Shown here in pieces: positions 1 to 5,811 of a DNA stretch of 10,736 bases (position 1 is the stretch's first letter; the number at the start of each line of letters is the position of its first letter). The DNA lies in the NCBI GenBank assembly GCA_964362365.1, contig CAYIEF010000037.1, positions 1 to 10,736 on the forward strand. The letters run 5' to 3'. This DNA is from JACPIL01 sp964362365. Its GTDB lineage: Archaea; Nanobdellota; Nanobdellia; Woesearchaeales; GW2011-AR9. The notes under the pieces are model-generated. The model saw only the letters and a program-made list of their open reading frames with translations. It was not told the origin of the DNA and ran no database searches. The position numbers were made by a program, and so were the translations under genes.

Positions 1-2
1 TT

Positions 3-650
3 GGTGAGAAGGGAATAGAATTTACTGGTCTTCTTGGTGGTTTGGCTAGCAGCACTGCAGTTACATTAAGTTTTGCCGAGCGCAGTAAACAGCATGAGCA
101 TCTCTATAAAGCGCTTGCATTGGGGGTGATCCTTGCTAATGGAGTTATGTTTGGAAGGATTTTACTGGAAGTGCTGCTGGTGAACCAAGCATTATTCGTG
201 CATTTACTGTTACCTATGCTTATTCTAGCTTCCGTAACTGGCTTATTTTCCTATTATGTCTGGAAACAAGCCAAGCATGTTTCGGAAACAATTGAATTAC
301 GCTCTCCGTTCGCGCTGAAACCAGCGTTGAAGTTTGCCGGTATTTTTGCTATGGTGCTGGCTTTTTTAAAATTAGCAAATATCTATCTCCCTTCACAAGG
401 AGTGTATTTAGTGAGCTTCTTCTCTGGCTTAGCTGATGCGGATGCCATTGCCCTTTCTTTATCGCAATTAGCAGGAACCTCCTTTTCGTATGAAATCGCT
501 CGACAAGGGATTGTTCTTGGTGTTCTTGGAAATATGGTAACAAAAGCGGGCCTTGCCTATTTTTTTGGCGAGAAGAAATTTCGGCGCGTGGTAGTTGGAT
601 TTTTTGCTATTTTGATAGCTCTTGGAGGAGCATTGATTTTTGTTTTATAA
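3..650 (+). CDS. DUF4010/MgtC-SapB-like membrane protein, C-terminal part (5' truncated by window edge)
   Basis: The frame is open to the left edge of the window, so this is the last ~215 residues of a longer integral membrane protein. A TTG at 42 would give an apparent start, but the codons before it (from position 3) encode a continuous GEKGIEFTGLLGGLASSTAV segment, which is a conserved DUF4010 motif and must be coding. Downstream features match the same family: a charged loop ending near SPFALKPALKFA, a hydrophobic helix, the conserved SGLADADAIALSLSQLAG segment, a helix with N and K residues near VLGNMVTKAGLAYFFG, and a final hydrophobic helix ending FVL. Full DUF4010/MgtC-like proteins are about 400 residues with roughly a dozen membrane segments; about six hydrophobic segments are visible here. 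The substrate is unknown; a link to MgtC is by family only. The stop lies one base before the next gene's ATG, implying co-translation. Confidence 0.88.
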   Translation, partial: GEKGIEFTGLLGGLASSTAVTLSFAERSKQHEHLYKALALGVILANGVMFGRILLEVLLVNQALFVHLLLPMLILASVTGLFSYYVWKQAKHVSETIELRSPFALKPALKFAGIFAMVLAFLKLANIYLPSQGVYLVSFFSGLADADAIALSLSQLAGTSFSYEIARQGIVLGVLGNMVTKAGLAYFFGEKKFRRVVVGFFAILIALGGALIFVL

Positions 651-651
651 A

Positions 652-1209
652 ATGGATAAACCTGAACTATCGCAAGAGAATTTGCTTTCATCTCTAGAAC
701 AAACCATAGATCAAGCAGCGGCAAGACACAAAGTAGTGCTAACTACACCTGCACGGGAATATTTATTGGAAATGTTGGAACGTTTTGCAGAAGATTTTGG
801 TCTGTATCAGGAAACCTGGTTAACGCCCCTTACCTTTCAATACCAGCGAATTAATGATGAAGTTAACCGAGCGCAGAGGATGCAATTACAACGACAATTA
901 GGTGATCATTGCTTGTTTTTAGTAGGGTATTTTTATGATTTTGTACGACAACACGGTGAAGGACAGGTTCGCTATCATGCACAATTAGGTTCGGCTGCAT
1001 ATCAACAAATTGGAAGGATCCCTTACCGAGAACTGGGACAAAAGTTTGATACTATTTACCTGGTTATTGGAGATTTGCATCTTCCCCAGATAGATGAAAA
1101 AAAAATTATTACATTATACCAAAAATGGCTGGAAACGGGAGATAGCTACTACAAATCGTTATTGATCGGGAAGGGAATCATGCCGAAGAAAATTTCTGGA
1201 AAAAACTGA
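652..1209 (+). CDS. Uncharacterised 185-residue soluble protein
   Basis: The protein is predicted to be mostly helical with no signal peptide or membrane segment. A central stretch (about residues 60-125), with QLQRQLGDHCLFLVGYFYD followed by VRYHAQLGSAAYQQIGRI, resembles an uncharacterised family I associate mainly with bacteria, in which an LGD-x-LF-xxG-F segment is followed by a Y-x-xxG-xxAY segment. I cannot name a function. The start is ambiguous. ATG at 652 follows the upstream TAA by one base (stop-start coupling). A TTG at 640 in the same frame lies 9 nt after a strong GGAGGAG (624-630) inside the upstream gene and would add four residues (MFYK). I prefer ATG because the protein then begins MDKPELS, but the Shine-Dalgarno fits TTG better. 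The gene converges with the next gene, with stop codons one base apart. Confidence 0.8.
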   Translation: MDKPELSQENLLSSLEQTIDQAAARHKVVLTTPAREYLLEMLERFAEDFGLYQETWLTPLTFQYQRINDEVNRAQRMQLQRQLGDHCLFLVGYFYDFVRQHGEGQVRYHAQLGSAAYQQIGRIPYRELGQKFDTIYLVIGDLHLPQIDEKKIITLYQKWLETGDSYYKSLLIGKGIMPKKISGKN

Positions 1210-1210
1210 C

Positions 1211-1474
1211 TCAATAAAACTCAATTTTTTGCTCACCGTTATCCCTATCTTCTTTCTTCGGAGAAGTTAGGTTGAGGAAGGAACTAAAATCGGGAGGATT
1301 TCCTTTTGTTTCCATTGTTCCTTTTTGCTCATCAGAAAACATGCTCATTAAGTTGGTGGTGTCTGTTGTTTGCAAAGGGACAGAATCTTTCTTTTCTAGA
1401 ATAGAAGTTAAAATTTGGAGGACTTTGCGTATATCTTCATGAGTATCTACTTGTGTGTCTATAGTTAGTTTCAT
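1211..1474 (-). CDS. Small conserved archaeal protein (MKLTIDT-type), 87 residues
   Basis: The N-terminus, MKLTIDTQVDTHEDIRKVLQ, is of a type I recognise as a short conserved hypothetical protein in DPANN archaea (MKLTIDT followed by D-S/T-H-E-x-I-x-KV). It likely forms a beta strand followed by an amphipathic helix (residues 12-28). Residues 29-87 are polar and low in structure, ending in a charged tail. The function is unknown. The start ATG at 1474 is preceded by AAGGTGCATAG, a partial archaeal Shine-Dalgarno (GGTG). A TATA-like TTATTAAAC (minus strand, forward about 1506-1515) lies upstream at the 3' end of the JAMM gene, so this gene may have its own promoter rather than relying on read-through. 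No cysteines, signal peptide or membrane segment are present. Confidence 0.72.
   Translation of the reverse strand: MKLTIDTQVDTHEDIRKVLQILTSILEKKDSVPLQTTDTTNLMSMFSDEQKGTMETKGNPPDFSSFLNLTSPKKEDRDNGEQKIEFY
1225..1230 (+). terminator. Oligo-T run, possible archaeal terminator for the 652-1209 gene
   Basis: Six consecutive T residues begin 15 nt after the plus-strand stop codon. Archaeal RNA polymerase terminates at such T-runs without needing a hairpin. The run lies inside the 3' end of the convergent minus-strand gene, so the two transcripts would overlap slightly. Confidence 0.35.
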
Positions 1475-1516
1475 CTATGCACCTTAATGGCAGAAAGAAA
1501 TAGAAGTTTAATAAGT

Positions 1517-2203
1517 TTATTGTTTATGTGCTTGTAAAGGGCCTTGGTAGAGAAGTTCTGATTTTCCAAAATGAATTAAGTGAATTTCTATACCTGTTTT
1601 TTTATATGTTGGGAGAGCGGATAATACTAAAGCAGGGATATCATCCGAATTAAAGTTGATATCGGCAGGTGACGGCCCATTTCCAGAGGGATGTACATGA
1701 AACCAGCCTAAGAAACCATATTGATTATTATGCTCATGGAGAGGAACAATAGTGTAATGGCTCATTATTTTTTTATATCTGTTTACCCAGGTTGTTCTTT
1801 CATTTTCTGAAAATATAAGATATTGCGGATCTTCTTTGTATTTTTCATAAGCTGCCTCAAAAGAAAGTTTTATGGCGTTAAATAGCGGATTTTTCCCATG
1901 ATGTTCTTGATGAAAATCGACTGCGCTATTTGCAAAGAGGCTTAATCTCTCTAGACCGCTATAATCTCCTTCAGAAAATTTGTTTAAGGCTTTTTCTACT
2001 TCTTGAATTTCCGGAGGATGTACTGTCCTCAAGTCCAACCAATCGTTTTTGTAATAAGCGACACCACCAATTTCTCTATAGTTTTCTGGTTTAAATTGCT
2101 CTTGTAGAATATTCTCTATTTGTTTGGTTACTGAGTCAGTTAAACCTGCGTCTCGAAGACAAACTCGCAGTATTTCTGCTCTGTAGTGTCCTTTTGTACT
2201 CAT
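1517..2203 (-). CDS. JAMM/MPN-motif metalloprotease-like protein, 228 residues
   Basis: The C-terminal part holds a JAMM-like zinc motif: GWFHVHPSGNGPSPADI at about residues 166-182, with H169 and H171 as the metal-binding pair, S178, and D181. It follows a predicted beta strand (TIVPL) and precedes a helix (DIPALVLSAL) and a final strand (IEIHLIHFG), as in the MPN fold. JAMM enzymes cleave isopeptide bonds of ubiquitin-like or SAMP modifiers, or other peptides; RadC relatives share the fold. The spacing is HxH-x6-S-x2-D, one residue shorter than the usual x7, and the catalytic glutamate is not obvious (E132 or E134 are candidates). Residues 1-125 are helical and match nothing I know. No transmembrane segment is visible. 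The start ATG at 2203 fits a nearby TATA-like element (forward 2218-2228). Substrate and activity are unproven. Confidence 0.75.
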   Translation of the reverse strand: MSTKGHYRAEILRVCLRDAGLTDSVTKQIENILQEQFKPENYREIGGVAYYKNDWLDLRTVHPPEIQEVEKALNKFSEGDYSGLERLSLFANSAVDFHQEHHGKNPLFNAIKLSFEAAYEKYKEDPQYLIFSENERTTWVNRYKKIMSHYTIVPLHEHNNQYGFLGWFHVHPSGNGPSPADINFNSDDIPALVLSALPTYKKTGIEIHLIHFGKSELLYQGPLQAHKQ

Positions 2204-2217
2204 ACAACAGGTTTAAG

Positions 2218-2223
2218 AAAAAA
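2218..2223 (-). terminator. Oligo-T run downstream of the methyltransferase gene (minus strand)
   Basis: Six A residues on the plus strand read as T6 on the minus strand, about 30 nt after the methyltransferase stop. This could end the two-gene transcript. The same AT-rich patch may serve as the TATA element of the JAMM gene, so its role is uncertain. Confidence 0.25.
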
Positions 2224-2252
2224 TATTACTTAACTTTTTACTATATACACTA

Positions 2253-2876
2253 TTATTCCTTTTCCATCCTCCACAATCCCACATCAACCACCCGTAAAGG
2301 TTTTTCGTGAAACTTGAATACCGCTTTAATGGGAAACTCATATCTCCAGACCTCGGTAATTTTAAAACCAGAATCCTTACAAAACGCTTCCACAAACTTC
2401 TGAGTGGACCATTTATGCATGCTATACACTATTGGCGCAACCGCAAAGGCTTTCTCAAGAAATTTCTTATCCGCATGCTCTTGCTTGGTGCCAAAAGGAG
2501 GATTTTGCACAACTATATCGGTTTCTCCATCAAATAAGCTGAAATCATGGGCGATGAATTCTGCTGCACCAATTTCATATTCTTCTGTTATGGTTTCATA
2601 GTTTTGTTGGCAGATATGCATTACTTCGGAATCTTTATCAATAAATATGACTTTTCGTGCCCCTAACAGCAATAATCCTATTCCAATGATGCCCGGACCG
2701 CAGCCAGCGTCGAGGATAGTTTTTCCAGCCGCTTCTCCTTTCAAAGCCATGTTCCAGGCCCATTCGGCAGCTATATTGCCGGGAGTAGGATACTGTTCTA
2801 AAGTGAGAGAAGGCTTTTCAAAACTCTTTAGTTTACTGAGAATAACTTCCAGGTCGCGTTTGGATCTTATAGGCAT
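2253..2876 (-). CDS. METTL5-like N6-adenine rRNA methyltransferase (COG2263 family)
   Basis: This 207-residue protein has the full set of METTL5/COG2263 hallmarks. LEQYPTP at residues 26-32 precedes the SAM-binding motif I loop DAGCGPGIIGIG (56-67). An acidic residue ending motif II (D80) would contact the ribose of SAM. The NPPFG motif (125-129) is the catalytic IV motif of N6-adenine methyltransferases. The C-terminal FKFHEKP...VDVGLWR strand region is also typical. Human METTL5 methylates A1832 of 18S rRNA near the decoding centre with TRMT112 as partner; archaeal relatives are presumed to act on the equivalent 16S position. Length is normal for the family. The ATG overlaps the last 10 nt of the upstream 178-residue gene, so translation is probably coupled and no separate promoter is needed. 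Confidence 0.93.
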   Translation of the reverse strand: MPIRSKRDLEVILSKLKSFEKPSLTLEQYPTPGNIAAEWAWNMALKGEAAGKTILDAGCGPGIIGIGLLLLGARKVIFIDKDSEVMHICQQNYETITEEYEIGAAEFIAHDFSLFDGETDIVVQNPPFGTKQEHADKKFLEKAFAVAPIVYSMHKWSTQKFVEAFCKDSGFKITEVWRYEFPIKAVFKFHEKPLRVVDVGLWRMEKE

Positions 2877-3403
2877 GGGTTGGAAAGTCTTTGAGCAGCT
2901 AAAATTTTAACATAATCATCTGCCGGGATAGCATACTCTATTTCTGTATTATCTAATTCAAGAATTTTTTGTTTTTTTCCATACGGAAAGACGTCTACAA
3001 ACAGATTTACCGTAAAATCATAGGGATGATCTTCTTCAGTTGCATATTCTTTGGTTCTGATAGCGACCAGTTTAGCATACCGTTCAGCTTTCTTACAGAT
3101 TTCATTAAGATTGCGTGGATCTCTGGTGGTAAGTGTATCTCCAAATTCCGGTTTATCATAGTAGGCAACGAAATGTCGTGATCTGGGAATAATCTGAACC
3201 ACAGTTAGGTTTTGTCCTCTTCCAAGGCATCTCATTTCTAAAGGAACGATGAGGGATGGCTCTTCCATTCCAGAGCCGAATGGATCAATTTCTTCGATGG
3301 TACGTCCTTTCAGGTAGGCTGAGGCGGTGATGTTTATGGTTTTAATTTGATGAACATGACACCTGTAGCTGAATTGATATAAAGAATTAAATATTTGTGT
3401 CAT
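2867..3403 (-). CDS. Uncharacterised 178-residue protein translationally coupled to the METTL5-like gene
   Basis: I do not recognise this protein. It appears to be alpha/beta: strands around IKTINITASAYL (19-30), SLIVPLEMRCL (50-60) and LTVVQIIPRS (66-75), a long helix with NEICKKAERYAKLVAI (about 99-114), then FTVNLFVDVFPYG (129-141) and a final helix with DDYVKILAAQ. There is no signal peptide or membrane segment. Its last 10 nt overlap the methyltransferase ATG, so the two proteins are made from one message and may work together; this is inference from arrangement only. The ATG at 3403 lies 20 nt after a TATA box (forward 3424-3432), consistent with a leaderless transcript starting at or next to the start codon, and no Shine-Dalgarno is present. 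Confidence 0.8.
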   Translation of the reverse strand: MTQIFNSLYQFSYRCHVHQIKTINITASAYLKGRTIEEIDPFGSGMEEPSLIVPLEMRCLGRGQNLTVVQIIPRSRHFVAYYDKPEFGDTLTTRDPRNLNEICKKAERYAKLVAIRTKEYATEEDHPYDFTVNLFVDVFPYGKKQKILELDNTEIEYAIPADDYVKILAAQRLSNPCL

Positions 3404-3423
3404 AGCAGTGGCAAAAAGACCAT

Positions 3424-3432
3424 TATTTAAAA
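3424..3432 (-). promoter_or_regulatory. TATA box for the 178-residue/METTL5-like operon
   Basis: The minus strand reads TTTTAAATA here, 20 nt before the ATG at 3403. It sits between that start codon and the stop codon of the upstream helical gene, so this two-gene unit is probably transcribed on its own. Confidence 0.55.
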
Positions 3433-3436
3433 ATCT

Positions 3437-4288
3437 TTATGCTGCCAGTTGCTTTTGAACTTCTTGTAGGATATTTACAGCAGCCGCAAATGCTTTCAAA
3501 CTCATTTCCAGGTCTTCAAGCAGTTGTTTCTTAAATTCTTCAAAAGCAAGAGAAGGCTGCTTCCAGTTATTTGGATCAGTTTTACGCACAGTTTTAGCAA
3601 GATTATCCAACTTGTCTTGCCCTAGCTGCAGTTCAGCCAGCACTTTTCGTAAGGAAGAAACTCTCCTCAATTGTCTCAGGCGCCGATAATGTTCTTGCAC
3701 CTGGCTGGAGAGAGCATCAAATGAGGAGGCTAAAACCCCCTTCTGGGCTACGAATGTTTCGACGCTCAACGGATATATTTTTTGCTTGATTTTTCCAATC
3801 AATTGCGGGGTTTGCAGGAGGTAGTTATCTACACTTTTAAGGATCACTGCGGTATCTGTCAATTCTTTCTCCAAAACATCCATCTCTTCGAGATATTGTA
3901 ATACTTCTGAAGCAAGATTTTGAGTTCTTCTGATGAGATTCTGCTGCACGTCTGCAAATAGGTCCGGATTTTTAAAAATGGCATCTTTTGATGAGAGCGT
4001 GGAAACATATTCTTGAAAGTCCCGTACTTTGTCAATGTCTTTTTTTAAATCATCGATGAGTACTTTTACATTTCTGGACTTCACTACTTTGTTTTCTTGT
4101 TCCAGCCAGGTGAGAAAATCGAGCATTTCGAAATAAAGTGTGTTCAGAGCCCGGATTACCGAGAACTTTATATCATCCAATAGCTCTGGCTTATTAAAAG
4201 AAAGTAGTTTAAGATTTGCTTCTATTTGTTGCAGGGAACGTTTTCCTTCTGTGCGCAGATAAGCTTTGAATTCCTCTATAGAAGTCAT
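3437..4288 (-). CDS. Large all-helical coiled-coil protein, 283 residues (helical cluster member A)
   Basis: The whole protein is predicted to be alpha-helical with heptad-like hydrophobic spacing and many charged residues. Helices are evident around residues 5-30, 36-70, 75-97, 110-155, 158-175, 190-235 and 245-280. There is no cysteine, signal peptide or membrane segment, so it is a cytoplasmic helical bundle or coiled coil of unknown function. Its first 23 residues match the start of the upstream neighbour (4315-4704) without gaps: both have E6, Y10, L11, R12, E14, R17, L19 and E23. The gene begins 26 nt after that neighbour's stop, with no clear Shine-Dalgarno or TATA box between them, so they probably share a transcript. 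A structural or scaffolding role is possible but nothing in the sequence proves it. Confidence 0.78.
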   Translation of the reverse strand: MTSIEEFKAYLRTEGKRSLQQIEANLKLLSFNKPELLDDIKFSVIRALNTLYFEMLDFLTWLEQENKVVKSRNVKVLIDDLKKDIDKVRDFQEYVSTLSSKDAIFKNPDLFADVQQNLIRRTQNLASEVLQYLEEMDVLEKELTDTAVILKSVDNYLLQTPQLIGKIKQKIYPLSVETFVAQKGVLASSFDALSSQVQEHYRRLRQLRRVSSLRKVLAELQLGQDKLDNLAKTVRKTDPNNWKQPSLAFEEFKKQLLEDLEMSLKAFAAAVNILQEVQKQLAA

Positions 4289-4314
4289 CTTATGCGCTCA
4301 TATGTTGACGGTCA

Positions 4315-4704
4315 TTAAGCCTTCTCTGTCCCGTCTTTTTCTACTTGGACTAAAAGGCTTTCGACAGTATGAATCTTTTTAGTTAGAGTTACCAAATCCT
4401 TAAGCAGCATTCCTTGAACTGCTTTTTTGGCAGCAGCGCCAAGACCTGGCTCCATTTTCCTTCGGGCATTGCTGCCAAGATCATTTAGGTCATTATAACA
4501 TATCTGAAGATTAGCTGGTATCCTGGTGGGAATATCTCTGTTTCTGCGTAAATTACGAGCCAGCTGATAGATTTCCCTGCTTAGCTTGTTGAGAACCCTA
4601 ACTGCGCCTTCTTTTGAAAAAGATTCAATATAGGTTTCCGCCTCGTTCAAATCACGTTCAGCTTCTCCCCGTAAGTACACTAACGCTTCGCCGGCATCTA
4701 TCAT
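4315..4704 (-). CDS. Small helical protein, 129 residues (helical cluster member B)
   Basis: Helical throughout, basic in the middle (LARNLRRNRD, SNARRKMEP) and with no membrane segment. Function is not recognised. The start is ATG at 4704. An in-frame GTG at 4713 exists, but it forms part of the Shine-Dalgarno GGTGAT (forward 4709-4714), which stands four bases before the ATG and is complementary to the archaeal 16S rRNA 3' end. The ATG start also makes the N-terminus align residue-for-residue with the downstream 283-residue protein (shared E6, Y10-L11-R12, E14, R17, L19, E23). The TATA-like element at forward 4748-4757 is 43 nt away, so this gene has a short leader, unlike most genes here. 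It probably forms a two-gene unit with the 283-residue gene. Confidence 0.78.
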   Translation of the reverse strand: MIDAGEALVYLRGEAERDLNEAETYIESFSKEGAVRVLNKLSREIYQLARNLRRNRDIPTRIPANLQICYNDLNDLGSNARRKMEPGLGAAAKKAVQGMLLKDLVTLTKKIHTVESLLVQVEKDGTEKA

Positions 4705-4708
4705 GATA

Positions 4709-4714
4709 ATCACC
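4709..4714 (-). promoter_or_regulatory. Shine-Dalgarno GGTGAT deciding the start at 4704
   Basis: The minus strand reads GGTGAT, then four bases, then ATG. GGTGAT pairs with the conserved ATCACC near the 3' end of archaeal 16S rRNA. An identical site with identical spacing precedes the PAC2-family gene at 10148. Confidence 0.72.
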
Positions 4715-4747
4715 TTTTTTAAATATAAGAATAAGACTCTTAATTAC

Positions 4748-4757
4748 TATTTAAAAT
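4748..4757 (-). promoter_or_regulatory. TATA box for the 129-residue/283-residue helical gene pair
   Basis: The minus strand reads ATTTTAAATA, 43 nt before the ATG. Initiation about 25 nt downstream would leave a leader of roughly 20 nt containing the GGTGAT site. Confidence 0.45.
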
Positions 4758-4765
4758 TTATGTAT

Positions 4766-5101
4766 TCAGCCTAAAGTTGCTCTTGCTGTTCTTTTAAGCG
4801 CCATAGCAGCATCAAGCCGTTCCTTACTTGATTTCTCTTCAAGGGTTTTAACCAGCTCAAGGGCTTGACTGTTGAGGATTTCAAGAGCAACTTTATCGCT
4901 AGAGAATAGATTTTCCTTTTCATCTTCCTTAAAGACTTCAATCATCTTGAACAGGAGGGTAAGTTTTTTGCTGCCTTTAGTCAGGCTTTCTTTTGTATTT
5001 ATTTGTAGGAGTACTATAATTTCTTCCAACACTCTCGCAATGCTGGCGCGAAGATTTACTGCTGTACTTAGCGTAGATGCATTGGTGGTCTTCAAACTCA
5101 T
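4766..5101 (-). CDS. Small helical protein, 111 residues (helical cluster member C)
   Basis: Predicted as three or four helices, with a serine/threonine-rich start (MSLKTTNASTLSTAV) and no signal peptide or membrane segment. Function is not recognised. An in-frame GTG at 5107 is possible, but the TATA box at forward 5122-5131 lies only 14 nt from it and 20 nt from the ATG at 5101. Transcription would therefore start about at the ATG, giving a leaderless message and excluding the GTG. The middle region (KKLTLLFKMIEVFKEDEK) resembles the equivalent region of the upstream 124-residue protein (EKLGLIYKGLGVIRDEK), suggesting that the two are diverged paralogues, though the similarity is weak. The promoter overlaps the 3' end of that upstream gene, so it can be expressed independently. 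Confidence 0.74.
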   Translation of the reverse strand: MSLKTTNASTLSTAVNLRASIARVLEEIIVLLQINTKESLTKGSKKLTLLFKMIEVFKEDEKENLFSSDKVALEILNSQALELVKTLEEKSSKERLDAAMALKRTARATLG

Positions 5102-5121
5102 ATTCACTAGAAGAAAGAACT

Positions 5122-5131
5122 GGTTTATAAA
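5122..5131 (-). promoter_or_regulatory. TATA box for the 111-residue helical gene
   Basis: The minus strand reads TTTATAAACC, 20 nt before the ATG at 5101. It overlaps the stop codon of the 124-residue gene (5125-5127). The spacing argues for a leaderless transcript beginning at the ATG. Confidence 0.6.
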
Positions 5132-5499
5132 TTTTTGTAGTGTCGGGGATTTCCAAGCACATTATTAATTCGTTGCTCTAAACTCTCAAGAAGAGCAATC
5201 AATATTGGGATGGTTTCTGTTTCAAGACTTAATTTGATCTTTAGTACGTGCTTTTGTAAAAGTTCTATTTTGGCTAATTCTCCAGCGGATACTCCTTCCA
5301 ACCTTTTTTCATCTCTAATTACGCCCAATCCTTTGTAAATTAAGCCCAACTTTTCGTACATTTCCTTAAAAATTTCTTCTTTATTTTTGGAAGTCAAAAT
5401 CCTGAGTAGAAGTTCTTTTATTTCTGTTATTTCACGCTCAAATCTGGCTAAGAAATTAACGATAGTTCTCTGCACCGTAGAGTGATTATCATCGCTCAT
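5125..5499 (-). CDS. Small helical protein, 124 residues (helical cluster member D)
   Basis: All-helical, with amphipathic heptads: a helix over about residues 8-36 (FLARFEREITEIKELLLRIL), another over 40-60, and a long C-terminal part (75-118) with LLQKHVLKIKLSLETET and ALLESLEQRI. There is no membrane segment, cysteine or catalytic motif. Function is not recognised. The ATG at 5499 follows a TATA box (forward 5521-5530) by 21 nt and has no Shine-Dalgarno, so the message is probably leaderless. It is the first of four minus-strand helical genes and is divergent from the winged-helix gene at 5818 across a 318-nt intergenic region. Weak resemblance to the 111-residue neighbour suggests an old duplication. 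Confidence 0.76.
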   Translation of the reverse strand: MSDDNHSTVQRTIVNFLARFEREITEIKELLLRILTSKNKEEIFKEMYEKLGLIYKGLGVIRDEKRLEGVSAGELAKIELLQKHVLKIKLSLETETIPILIALLESLEQRINNVLGNPRHYKNL

Positions 5500-5520
5500 G
5501 ATTTACAGGAAATTAATAGA

Positions 5521-5530
5521 GTTTATATTT
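5521..5530 (-). promoter_or_regulatory. TATA box for the 124-residue helical gene
   Basis: The minus strand reads AAATATAAAC, preceded by an A-rich stretch and ending 21 nt before the ATG at 5499. This is the canonical distance for a leaderless archaeal transcript. Confidence 0.6.
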
Positions 5531-5749
5531 TTTTAGTTTGTGAAAAATAGAAAATTTTCTTCGTCGATAAACTAAGTGATATTTTTACTTTTTTCATCTT
5601 CTCGTCAATAAAATGAGACGCTTGCAAACAAACAACTGATTTAAATGCTTTTCCAAAAATGGCATGACTATTGTTTAGTAACAGTATGGCCAAAAAGAGA
5701 AAGCTATTTAAATTCTGAAAATTATATTTTTGCATCAGGGGTTGGTAGA

Positions 5750-5768
5750 GGAAATGTGTTTCATTTCC
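5750..5768. repeat. Perfect inverted repeat upstream of the winged-helix gene TATA box
   Basis: GGAAATG, five bases, then CATTTCC: seven complementary pairs. It ends nine bases before the TATA box at 5778, in a position where a regulator could help or block TFB/TBP recruitment. It may be an operator. Confidence 0.5.
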
Positions 5769-5777
5769 AGTTATTAG

Positions 5778-5786
5778 ATATAAAAA
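5778..5786 (+). promoter_or_regulatory. TATA box for the 5818 winged-helix gene
   Basis: ATATAAAAA lies 31 nt before the ATG at 5818. Initiation near 5804-5808 would leave a very short leader that could still carry the GGTGA Shine-Dalgarno at 5807-5811. Confidence 0.55.
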
Positions 5787-5787
5787 G

Positions 5788-5803
5788 AGAGCAGTAATGC
5801 TCT
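5788..5803. repeat. Perfect inverted repeat between TATA box and start codon (operator candidate)
   Basis: AGAGCA-GTAA-TGCTCT forms six perfect pairs around a four-base centre. It lies directly after the TATA box, over the expected transcription start, where a bound protein would block initiation. If transcribed it would form a stem with a GNRA-type GUAA loop next to the ribosome binding site. Autoregulation by the winged-helix product is a reasonable guess, not shown. Confidence 0.5.
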
Positions 5804-5806
5804 TCA

Positions 5807-5811
5807 GGTGA
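5807..5811 (+). promoter_or_regulatory. Shine-Dalgarno GGTGA for the winged-helix gene
   Basis: GGTGA stands six bases before the ATG at 5818 and matches the archaeal anti-Shine-Dalgarno. Confidence 0.6.

Noticed and set aside
42..650. TTG at 42 as the start of the membrane protein
   Set aside because: The frame is open to the window edge and the codons before 42 encode a conserved DUF4010 segment, so the gene begins outside the window.
2307..3181. Several plus-strand open frames opposite the methyltransferase and 178-residue genes
   Set aside because: They are antisense shadows of strongly supported genes and their translations show no family features.
4872..5168. Plus-strand open frame opposite two helical genes
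   Set aside because: It is antisense to the 111- and 124-residue genes, is serine/arginine-rich as expected for a shadow frame, and has no promoter at a useful distance.
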